This document shows, one piece after another, positions 15,697-26,104 of a stretch of DNA of 64,000 nucleotides; position 1 is the first letter of the stretch, and each line of letters opens with the position of its first letter. The position numbers were made by a program, and so were the translations under genes. This stretch comes from Flaccisagitta enflata (lineage: Eukaryota > Chaetognatha > Sagittoidea > Aphragmophora): assembly GCA_965153355.1 (NCBI GenBank), contig OZ231127.1, positions 82,026,001 to 82,090,000 of the forward strand, given 5' to 3'. Below the pieces are notes generated by a model. The model made no database searches. It had not been told where the DNA came from and saw only the letters and a program-made list of their open reading frames with translations.

Positions 15697-16326
15697 AAAA
15701 AATCTCAGGATCAAGTCAAAATTCTAGGATTTTACTGTCCATCTCATACCAGACCAATATTGACCCCAGGAATCCAAATCTGCAGTCAAAAATGGTCTCA
15801 GGTCAATATTTCGATCGACTACGGCTACATTTCTCAGGTCAAAATACTATATAAGGTCAAATTTTCAAAATTGGAAATTTGTCAATCTGATTGCAGATTC
15901 AAAATCCTTGCAAAAAACTGTGTGAAGAAAGTGTCCTTCTTTTTTCAAAATTCTGATTAGAACATAGTCAAAATTAACATTATTGGTCAAAATAAGGTCC
16001 AATTTAGACAAAAGAGCAATTTTACTCTATTTTGGATGGTTGACGCTAATTTTGACTACGTTCCACTCAAAATTTCAAAAAAAGAAAGACACTTTCTTTT
16101 GATAGTTTTTTCCAAGGATTTTGAATCTGCAATCAGATTAACAACTTTCCAATTTTGAAAATTTGACCTTATGTAGTATTTTGACCTGAGAAATGTAGCC
16201 GTAGTCGATCGAAATATTGACCTGAGACCATTTTTGACTGCAGATTTGGATTCCTGGGGTCAAAATTGGTTTAGTTTAGGATGGATGGTAAAATCCCAGA
16301 ACCTTGACTTGATCCTGAGACTTTTT
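15697..16326. mobile_element. 630-bp long-arm foldback element
   Basis: Two arms of nearly 300 bp are inverted copies. For example, GAATCCAAATCTGCAGTCAA on the left pairs with TTGACTGCAGATTTGGATTC on the right, and the TCTCAGGATCAAGTC tips also match. The direct flank AAGATAAATACT occurs on both sides (15685-15696 and 16327-16338). A duplication of 9-12 bp would fit a Mutator-like mechanism. It is non-coding. Confidence 0.72.
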
Positions 16327-16522
16327 AAGATAAATACTCAAATATTTTGAAGTTAGAATTAAGATTTAAAATCTTTAGAGTAAAACAATGAAGATGTTCA
16401 TTTAAGGCTTGCTATTGATATAGTAATAGACATCAAAAGACAATCAAAAGTCCAGAGAATAATGAGGAGAAGCCAATTGACCCACTCACTCATTAAGACT
16501 TCTGATAATCAATTAAGGCTCA

Positions 16523-17245
16523 TTACGGTAATATATCTTTGATAAAAATGTTGGTATCATTAATATCATATTTCAGTACAATATTGTTTCTATCTTCAAA
16601 AAAACGCAAACTAAGCCTTTTTAAATCTGCAAGTTTGTAACCCTGACTCAGCAGTCTCTCAGTTAAGTTTTTGCACTTAACCTTGAAATTCTGATAGCTA
16701 GAATTAATTCTTGCAAATCTAATCATTTGACTATAGAATACTCCTAATGCTAACTTTTTAGGTATACAGCTATCCATAAAAGGGAAATTTACTTTTTTGA
16801 AATTAAAATCATCCCTCTTATCATATATGGAAAAATCTAATAACCCATTTTCAGATTTAATCCTCAGGTCCAGATAAGAAACCTCCTTTGAATTAACAGA
16901 TTCTGGCTTGATTTCTAACTCTCTTGGATATATTTTATATATGTGCTCTCTGAAGTCTGGGAAATTACCTACAAAAAGGTCATCTATGTATCTAGAGCAC
17001 AAATTAAATTTTCTGGCCAGAACGATATTTTGCTTTGAAGTTTTCTCTACATAGTCTGCCTCATAGCTATATAATAAAAGGTTTGCTATGTCCTGACCTG
17101 AGTCCAACCCAATAGGAATTCCTATTACCTGTTTGTAAATATCCCTTCCAAGTTTAACATAAATGTTATCTAATATGAATTCTAGAATTTCTTGCATATC
17201 TGTTACCCGGAAAGAGCAGCAATTCTTTCCTGCAGTTGTACTGAA
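16523..17245 (-). pseudogene. Penelope-like reverse transcriptase fragment
   Basis: Reading on the minus strand gives RT motifs: GIPIGLDSGQDIANLLLYSY (usual form GIPMGTNCAP.LAD), then RYIDDLFVG carrying the catalytic DD, VSYLDLRI, YDKRDDFNFKKVNFPFMDS and YSQMIRFARINSSYQNF. This pattern is typical of Penelope-like element RTs in invertebrate and fish genomes. The N-terminal RT fingers and any GIY-YIG endonuclease are missing, and the frame runs upstream into antisense LINE sequence, so it is a fragment. The sequence GLDSGQD replaces the normal Gly-Thr-Asn-Cys core and suggests decay. Confidence 0.7.
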
Positions 17246-17862
17246 ATATGCCCTTTGCATGTTCACATTTATAAATTGTTTATAAGAATGTTTATAAGAA
17301 TGTTTATAGAATGTTATGAAGGCATTCTGGCAAGAAGGAATTCCTCCTGCCATTTGGAACCAGGGAATAATTACAAATGTATTTAAAGGGAAAGGGGACC
17401 GAGAAAAGATGGAGAACCAAAGAGGGATAACAGTATCTAGTTCAATTGGTACAATTGCAGAAGAAATCCTCACAAATAGACTGATGAAAACCATTACATT
17501 TAGCCAAGCACAAGCTAGAGGAAGAAAAGGGGGGAACGCTTTGGACCATATATTCATTTTAAAAAGTGCAATAGAAATAGCTTTAAAAGAAGGCCAAGAA
17601 TTGATCCTCACTTTTTACGACATTAAAAAGGCTTATGATAGAGCCGACATGAATGACATGTTATTCATTATAAATCAAGAGGGTTTCAACGGGAAAGTAT
17701 GGAATCTCACAAGGGCCTTAAATGAAAATCTTACGGCAAGAGTCAAAACAAAAGCTGGACTGACAGAAGAGATCAAAAGAGAAAAAGGAGGAAAACAAGG
17801 TGCTAAACTTATGGTGCCCATGTTTTCAAAAATGATGGATAAACTTCCAGAGGAAATGCACC

Positions 17863-18662
17863 GGTCTACGTGTAGGAGAGGACCGGACTTTTTTTAGCGT
17901 TTTTAACGAGTTTTTTTTTCACGAAAATTTCAAATCTGAAACAAGAGAACAATTTAGGTCAATGATCCGAGCCCATACCAAACCCCTACCCCTACACCCA
18001 CCCCTACCCCTAAACCCACCCCTACCCCTACCCCTAAACCCACCCCTACCCTAAACCCACCCTTAACCAACCTTTAGGGTTAGGGGGTAGAAGGGAGAGG
18101 TAAAGAAACAGAAGGAGTTAAAGGAAGGGAGTTTAGGGTAGGGGTAGGGGTGGGTTTAGGGTTAGAGGTGGGTTTAGGGTTAGGGGTGGGTTTGGGGTTA
18201 GGGGTAGGGGTGGGTTTAGGGTGGGGTAGGGGTAGGGGTGGGTTTAGTTTAGGCAGGGGTGGGTTTAGGGTAGGGGTGGGTTTAGGGGTAGGGTTAGGGT
18301 AGGGGTGGGTTTAGGGTTAGGGGTGGGTTTAGGGTTAGGGGTGGGTTTAGGGTTAGGGGTAGGGGTGGGTTTAGGGTTTAGGGGTAGGGGTGGGTTTAGG
18401 GTTAGGGGTTTAGGGGTAGGGTTAGGGGTGGGTTTAGGGTTAGGGGTGGGTTTAGGGTTAGGGGTGGGTTTAGGGTTAGGGGTAGGGGTGGGTTTAGGGG
18501 TAGGGGTGGGTGTAGGGGTAGGGGTGGGTGTAGGGGTAGGGGTTTGGTATGGGCTCGGATCATTGACCTAAATTGTTCTCTTGTTTCAGATTTGAAATTT
18601 TCGTGAAAAAAAAACTCGTTAAAAACGCTAAAAAAAGTCCGGTCCTCTCCTACACGTAAGCC
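17863..18662. mobile_element. 800-bp TIR element with telomere-like core
   Basis: Inserted in the LINE RT with a perfect 8-bp duplication AATGCACC (17855-17862 and 18663-18670). The ends are GGTCTACGTGTAGGAGAGGA and, reversed, GGCTTACGTGTAGGAGAGGA, beginning an inverted repeat of about 130 bp. The core is a G-rich minisatellite of GGGGTGGGTTTAGGGTTA units (about 18100-18545). It has no transposase. Eight-bp duplications fit hAT-like or P-like mobilisation. Removing the element plus one duplication copy restores the LINE frame. Confidence 0.85.
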
Positions 18663-19084
18663 AATGCACCAAAATGACGAATTTGGTATACAATTGGGAG
18701 AACAAAAGATAGCTGGACTCGCTTGTGTAGACGATGAGGTCACCCTCGCCAACGGCTATTCCCAACAGGAAAAAACCCTGAAGCTGTCAACGAGTTTTCT
18801 GTCAAACATCAGTTAGAATGGGGAGAAAGCAAATGTAAAGTTATGGAAATGGGCAATCATAGAGAGGCAAAAACAACGTGGAATCTTGGGGAAAAAACAA
18901 TAGAAAATTGCGCCCACTACAAATATCTTGGTGAAATAATTTCAAGAAATGGGAGTAACACTGAGAATCTGAAAGAGAGAATGTGATAGAATGAGAATGT
19001 GATAGAATGTGATAGAATGTGATAGAATGTGATAGAAAACATGACTTGCGCAAAAATTGAAGTAATGAAACAAATCCACTCATC

Positions 19085-19334
19085 GGTACTGTTTTCGAAA
19101 TCAGTGATGTCTTTTGTTTTACTGACTTTTTAAGCAGTTTTTTTATTTAGGGTTAGGGGTAGGGTTAAGGTTGGGGTCGGGGGTGGTTTTAGGGTTAGGG
19201 TTAGGGCTAGCGTTAGGGCTAGGTGAGGGCTGGGTCGTATACATTTCAACCCGAATCTACTTGAATTAAAGCTTCGCCCAAGCGGGGAAACCCGAAAGAA
19301 ACAAAAGATCTGTATCGTATTAGAAATTTTTTCC
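19085..19334. mobile_element. 250-bp MITE-like element, copy 2
   Basis: Same family as 12654-12909, with matching GGTACTGTTTTCGAA start, TTAGGG-type stretch, TTCAACCCGAATCTACTTGA block and AAATTTTTTCC end. Flanks are CACTCATC (19077-19084) and CAGTCATC (19335-19342), an 8-bp duplication with one change. It sits inside the LINE, and the frame is kept if it is removed. Confidence 0.82.
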
Positions 19335-19481
19335 CAGTCATCTATAATGCTAAAATACCATGAGGCTGTCGCACTGCCAACCCTGTTGTATGGATGCGAA
19401 ACGTGGGACCTGAAAGCAATAGAGATGAAGCAATTGGAAAGAGTCAAACTATGGGCCCTAAAAAAGATGTTTGGTCTTCCT

Positions 19482-20270
<789 letters not shown>

Positions 20271-20912
20271 GTCTTCCTCCCACAACCCCAAACGGAGCTG
20301 TTCGATATACAACAGGAACAATGTTTATGGAAGTTCGGATTCATATCAAGCAAATCATGTATTTTCACCACTTGCTTCAAAGAGAAAATGGCCATTTTGT
20401 CCACACTTAGACACAAAAACATCGGATGGATAAAGAATATCGAGAAAACACTGACTTTATGGGAACTAGAAACAAAGTGGGACAAGATTGCAGCCACAAA
20501 GAAAAACGCATGGGAATTGGAAGTCGAAAAGGCAGCGGAAAAAAGGAATCAAGCCCTACTTTTGAACGAATGCCAAACTAAAGTCAGAGGAGAAACAAAA
20601 AACAAAACAAAGACTAAGACTATCTTAGAAAAGATCCAATGTAAAGATTATAAAAGGATTCCAGTTTCAATCTTAACTCACCTAAATTGTATTGAATCTC
20701 GAGCTTTGATAATGGGGCGCTGTGGAATATTTGATTGTAGAGCTAACTTTTCTAATGGTTATGGTGATAAAATTTGTGATCTGTGTGGTATGATTGATGA
20801 TGAGAAACATAGAATGAATGAATGTGAGAAGTATAAGGGTGTTAACCATTGTGATGATCAGCATAAGATATCCTTTGATGATATTTACCATGATGATATG
20901 GAAAGAGTATAG

Positions 20913-21076
20913 CCTGTGACAGACTCCATCTTGATGATGTGGGACCTTAAAAATGGAAAGAACAAGATGTGCGTTGTCTAAGAACACAAGATGGTTTAAT
21001 GCGTTTACTTACATCAGGTTATTGCTGTCTTAGTGGGATTTGGGTGAAAATGTTACTATATTTTGACTACTGCCAG

Positions 21077-21156
<80 letters not shown>

Positions 21157-21367
21157 ACTTTTGACCTCTGACAGCCCTCAGCTATTTCCATTCTTAGCCA
21201 GTCTCTCTCATGTTTTGTCTATTCATATAGCTTACGTTGAGCGAGAGACTGTGGGTGTGCTGTCAGACTAACTACTACCCCTTGGTCTATTAATATAGCT
21301 TGGGGCTACTACTACTGTCTACCAACTTATTACAACGTAAACTAATCTCTCTCTCTCCCTCTTTCTT

Positions 21368-21453
<86 letters not shown>

Positions 21454-21578
21454 CCCCTCCCCCTCTCTCCCGCTATTTATTGTACAGAAACGTAGAATAG
21501 TAACAAAATGTGATTATTCATGTCCGTGTACTCATGTACTAAAGTGTTATCGCTTAATGGACAAAACAATCAATCAAT

Positions 21579-21654
<76 letters not shown>

Positions 21655-21686
21655 CCTCCACTTTTCTATCTCCCTCTCTTCTTTTT
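20913..21686. repeat. CT-microsatellite spacer
   Basis: Three (CT)n arrays at about 21078-21153, 21353-21449 and 21583-21652 in otherwise unremarkable sequence. No gene is seen. Confidence 0.8.
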
Positions 21687-22408
21687 GGGCAGCGGCCCCA
21701 AAGGGGACAAAGACCTGTAGAACACAGGGGGAATCTGTCCGTTCGTCCGTCCGTCCGCACGTACGTCCGTCCCCCCCCCTGCCCCATCCTCAGGGCTTTG
21801 TCTCCTTCGGGGCCCAAATCCAAACTGTATGGCCCAAATCCAAGCAAAATAGCCCAAATCCAAGCAAAATTAGTCCAAATCTGGCTAGAAAACCTAAAAT
21901 CTGGTTTAAGTTCTATCATTTTGGCCCCTTAGACCTAGATTCTGGCTTCTGATACCAAGATTCTGGCTTCTAAAACCCACATTCTAGCCTTAGAGACCCA
22001 GATCTTGACCTCTGGGATCCTGATCCTCGCCTTTGAGACCTAGGTTCTGGCCTTAATCACCTAAATCCTGGCCTAAGAGACCCAAATCCTGGCCTCAGAG
22101 ACTCAAATCTTGGCCTCTGAGACCAAGAAATTGGTCTCTGAGACTAAGAAATTGGTCTCTGAGACCAAATTCTGGCTTTGGAGACCAAGATTCTGGCATG
22201 CTCTAACTCAACTTAACCTACAAACTACCTAAGGGCATGGGTACTGTTGTCCATATACTGCCTTTTATCCTTTCTCCATGTTATTCAATGAGTGTTTGAA
22301 TAACAGGGCATCTTTGACAGAAATAAGGCAGACAGGACGGACGGACGGACGGATGGACAGATTGCCCCTGTGTTCTACAGGACTTTGTCCCCTTCGGGGC
22401 CGCTGCCC
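21687..22408. mobile_element. Foldback element, GGGCAGCGGCCCC family, copy 2
   Basis: The left end GGGCAGCGGCCCC...GGGGACAAAGACCTGTAGAA continues into GTCCGTCCGTCC. The right end is the inverse: GGACGGACGGACGG, then TTCTACAGGACTTTGTCCCC, then GGGGCCGCTGCCC. The inner part is a degenerate CTGAGACCAAGATTCTGGC-type minisatellite. It differs from copy 1 in the inner part of the arms but shares the outermost hairpin. Confidence 0.7.
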
Positions 22409-22986
22409 TGCTCCCCCTCAACCTGAATCATATACTACTCAAGCAGGGCACGGGTACTGCTGACCACTTACTGCCTTTGGGCTGCTATTGTCTTTTCTTT
22501 CCTTCCTCTTTTACTATTTCTTTTTCTTTTTTCTGTTTTTCTTTTTTTTTTTCATTTTTCTTTTTTTTTCTTTTTTCTTTTTTCTTTTTTCTTTTCCATT
22601 TCTTTTTCCTTTTTTCCTTTTCCGTTTCCATTTCTTTTTTCACTTTTTTTTTCTTTTTTTCTTTTTTTCTTTTTTTCTTTTTTTCTTTTTTTCTATTTTT
22701 CTATTTTTCTATTTTTCTATTTTTCTATTTTTTCTATTTTTTCTATTTTTTCTATTTTTCTATTTTTCTTTTTTTTTTTTTTTTTTTTTCTTTTTTTCTT
22801 TTTCTTTTTTTCTTTTTTTTCTTTTTTCTTTTTTTTTTCTTTTCTTTCTTTTCTTCTTTTCTTCTTTTTTTCTTTTTCTTTTTTTTCTTTTTCATTTTTC
22901 TTTTTCTCTTTTCTCTTTTCTTTTTTTTTCTTTTCTTTCTTTTTTTTCTTTTCTTTTTCCTTTTTCTTTTTCCTGTTTACTTTTTC
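22409..22986. repeat. T-rich pyrimidine tract
   Basis: About 500 bp of (CTTTTT)n/(TTTTCTA)n-like sequence (about 22483-22986), directly before a SINE-like unit. The long Phe-rich frames here are repeat artefacts. Confidence 0.9.
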
Positions 22987-23124
22987 TTTTTAGTCGCGGA
23001 CACGCGACTCTACACCTTGCCGTGTCGGTCGGTAGGTTACGAATTTTGTTGAACTCCGAGCAATTATTGCATTACGGCCCCTGCCCAATTGTCCGCGACT
23101 GTCTTGCCGTGTATCCGGCCTTGT
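22987..23124 (-). mobile_element. SINE-like short interspersed unit, copy 3
   Basis: Reverse orientation: TTTTTAGTCGCGGACACGCG...CGTGTCGGTCGG at its 3' end and GTCCGCGACTGTCTTGCCG...TATCCGGCCTTG at its 5' end. Same outer ends and internal GGCAGGGGCCGTAATGCAAT-like block as the other copies. Confidence 0.65.
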
Positions 23125-23496
23125 TTCCTTTTCCTTTTCTTTTCCTCATTTTTCGGGGTTTTTTTTCTTGTCTCTTTTGTTCGATTTTGCACCTCGTATT
23201 CTACTCCCGCGACATCTTGAAGAAAGACCGTCAAACTTTGGGGATCTGCCTACTACCTGGGCCTTGCTGTCTAATAAAAGATACCCCTTTGTATTTTTCT
23301 GTATTTTACTATATTTTTTCTGTAAAGAGAAGCAAAAGCAAAAATGAGTCTAACGATCGAGATCCTTCAGACTCATGACATGGTTCCTGTCCGTTCGGTC
23401 GTTAACTGTTGCAATCACCCAGGAACTCTTAGTCCCAGATGATTGCCATGCAATGGAACAATGATTTTTTTTAAAGTAAACGAACCAGAAAGATAT

Positions 23497-23570
<74 letters not shown>

Positions 23571-23603
23571 TAATAAATGAGTTAAGTAATCAATCAACGA
23601 ACA
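23125..23603. repeat. Spacer with (GA)n
   Basis: Mixed sequence followed by (GA)n at about 23501-23567. No supportable gene. Confidence 0.6.
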
Positions 23604-23789
23604 TCAAAGAATAAATGGTACCATTTCTGCCATCCACTTTTCCGTAACATCAGCTCCATATCTGATAATAACCAAAATCCAGTCCAATACACCAATATCC
23701 AACATCCTCAGCACAACGCGGATCCAGAATAGTAAATAGCAAATAGCAACGACGATATATGTGAGCAGCGGTTCATATCTCAACAACAA
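23604..23789 (-). CDS. Candidate terminal exon, hydrophobic C-terminus
   Basis: On the minus strand a CT tract and TGCGTCTCAG acceptor precede an open block of 61 codons with a TGA stop. It reads LLLRYEPLLTYIVVAICYLL, then VLDWILVIIRYGADVTEKWM. It has one or two membrane-like segments. No upstream exon was identified; a LINE occupies the next 2 kb. It could be the end of a gene or a remnant. Confidence 0.3.
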   Translation of the reverse strand: MLLRYEPLLTYIVVAICYLLFWIRVVLRMLDIGVLDWILVIIRYGADVTEKWMAEMVPFIL

Positions 23790-23796
23790 CTGAGAC

Positions 23797-23799
<3 letters not shown>

Positions 23800-23836
<37 letters not shown>

Positions 23837-24254
23837 AGTTAGAAGAAAGTAAGTAAAAGAAAGTAAGTAAAAAGAAAGTAAGTAAAAAGAAAGTCAGTAA
23901 GTAAAAAGAAAGAAAGTAAAAAAAAAGAAAGCAAAAAAGAAAGTAAAAAGAAAGAAAGAAACGACAGGGGGACATTAGTCCAACATATGTACACAAACCA
24001 GGTGCAAAAAAGAAACCAGCCAAAATTAAAGAATAGAGAAGGCAGAGAGATAAGCCATAAGGGGAGAGGAAGAGAGAGGGGAGGGAAGGAGAGAGGGGAG
24101 GGAAGGCGAACGGGAAGAAGGGCAGGGGAGAGGGGAGGACGGGAAGAAGGGAGGGAGATGAGAAGAAGCGACCGAGAAGGAGAGGCAGGGGAGGGAGACG
24201 GAGAGGCAGGGGGGGTAGGGCAGGGGCAAGGGAAGGAGCCCGCAAGTCGGTACC
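23800..24254. repeat. Purine-rich tract
   Basis: (GA)n, AAGTAAGTAAAAAG-type repeats and GGGAGGGAAGG-type sequence. Pro/Ser-rich minus-strand frames here are low-complexity shadows. Confidence 0.8.
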
Positions 24255-26010
24255 TCAAGGCGACGGGCGGGCACACGAGCGGCAGCCCCGGAGACCACAA
24301 ACAAAAGCCCCATAAGGAGCCAAAAGGTCCACCTTGGACCTGCCCTTGAAAGCGGCCAAGCTTGGAGACTGCTTCAATTCAAAAGGGAGAGAGTTCCATA
24401 TCTGGGGAGCAATACTGATAATGGATCTACCATCTGCTCGGCTGACATAGAAGTTATTCCTTGCTCCCCTGGTCAAATGACCATGATCTACAAATTTAAC
24501 AAAATCAGCCATCCCACCCGGTAGCAAACCTCTGGACATTTTGTAGCAGAATATCCTCACACTCTGGGTGAATAGGTCATCCACTTTGAGTGTTTCCAGG
24601 TCAGCAAAAATAGGGTCCGCATGGGAAATACGATGTGAGCCACTGATTATTCTTACCAAACATTTCTGAAGGGTCAATAAACGATCCCTTAACCCAAGGT
24701 TACGATCACCCTTAAAATTACCCCAGTTAATCAAACAGTACTGAAGATGGGGAAGGACCATTGTGTTATACAAAAGCAAAAGTTGGGGCCCACTCATAAA
24801 CCTCCTGGCCCGTCCTAAAATTCCTACCGTCTGACTTATCTTAGTTATAATCTTACCAATATGAATCCGCCAGGAGATATTCCTATCAATATAAACCCCT
24901 AAGAACTTACTATTATCAACTTCTCTTATCGGCATACCATCAATCTCCAAGTCCCAACCCTTATCATTTTGTCCATTTGTTGGTTTGCTGAAGTTAACAA
25001 ATTCGGTCTTACCATAGTTTAAGGTTAATTTATTGTGAGCAAACCAAACCGATAATTTCCCCAGCTCTGAATTAACCTCCCTTATCAAATCCCCCCTGTT
25101 CTTACCAGAAGCAAAAAGGTTAGTGTCATCTGCAAACAGGATACACCTGAAGAATGATGATGCGGCCGATAAGTCATTGATATAAAGGAGAAAGAAAAGA
25201 GGACCCAGGATGCTTCCTTGGGGAACTCCAACTGAGAGCACCTGGTGGAGTGACTCAGATTCCCCATATACCACATACTGTTTCCTGTTTGTAAGATAGC
25301 TCCTAATAAGTTCTAGGGGCAGTCCCCTGACGCCTAAATGTTCCAACTTATCAATAAGGATAGAATGGTCCACAGTGTCAAACGCCTTTCTGAAATCTAT
25401 AAATACCCCTAGGCAGTGTCTTCCGCCCTCCCATGCTTGCCTGATATTCTCTACCATGTCCATTATAGCCATGAAGGTGGAATGACCGCGCCGAAAACCA
25501 TACTGACTGGCTAGTATGGAACCCCGTCTCCCAAGGAATCCAAGCAGCCTTGTTTGGATGACCCTTTCAAAAACCTTCGACAGGGCAGACAGCACCGAAA
25601 TAGGCCGATAGTTTCCCAACTGGGTTGGGTCCCCATCTTTGAAAACGGGCGTCACCCTCGCCACCTTTAGGAAATCAGGAAAATGACCCGCCTGTAGGCA
25701 AGCGTTAACAAGCCGGGAAAGCAGGCCACTTACCTCAGTGGCGGCATAGGACAGAACGGCAGGAGCAATACCATCATGCCCAGGCCCCTTGGAGCAGTCC
25801 AGGGCCTGACAGATGGTCTCTATCTCCGCCGGGGTAGTGGGGGCAAAATAAGCCGAAACATCCAACCGCCCACCCAAGTAATCCCTGAAGGACCCTGAGG
25901 AGGGTGGTCGAACTTTTCCAGCCAGTTCTGGACCAATGCCAGAGAAAAAATCACAAAAGGACTCGGCAACTTCAGAGTCCCTTGTGATAACTTTACCATT
26001 GTGGGAGAAG
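24255..26010 (-). mobile_element. CR1/Jockey-like LINE, 5'-truncated
   Basis: A long intact minus-strand frame encodes a non-LTR reverse transcriptase. Motifs in order: CSKGPGHDGIAPAVL, FKDGDPTQLGNYRPISVLS, YGFRRGHSTFMAIMD, FIDFRKAFDTVDH, VGVPQGSILGPLFFLLYIND, FADDTNLF (catalytic DD), KTEFVNF, SKFLGVYIDRNISW and the C-terminal RSIISIAPQIWNSLPFELK. The frame runs back to about 26005 (KVITRDSEVAESFCDFF) without ATG and stops at a C-run, so the endonuclease is lost. The preserved RT frame suggests recent insertion. It ends about 100 bp upstream of the ERMP1 start, head to head with that gene. Confidence 0.92.
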
Positions 26011-26104
26011 GTGCGAGAAGGGGGGGGGGGTTTATATGGGGGGGGGGGGGTTTATATGTCATTTCATTGTTTCCCTCCACAGAGTATTATCTCAGGCAGA
26101 TGCC

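Larger units (their letters stand above)
14641..17300. repeat. Composite insertion inside the LINE
   Basis: Separates the LINE endonuclease and RT pieces. It contains a TA-flanked MITE (15231-15573), a 630-bp foldback element (15697-16326) and a Penelope-like RT fragment on the minus strand (about 16523-17245), joined by AT-rich sequence. The outer borders are blurred, with only a short TATG match, so it may be several successive insertions. Confidence 0.6.

Noticed and set aside
16523-17611. Full 362-codon minus-strand frame as a single protein
   Set aside because: Only the part below about 17245 is Penelope-like; the rest is antisense to the LINE reverse transcriptase.
18100-18545. Interstitial telomere or chromosome-end fusion
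   Set aside because: The units are degenerate GGGGTGGGTTTAGGGTTA and lie inside a transposable element with a target duplication.
22477-23378. 296-codon Phe-rich frame resembling a membrane protein
   Set aside because: Poly-pyrimidine tract followed by a SINE-like unit.
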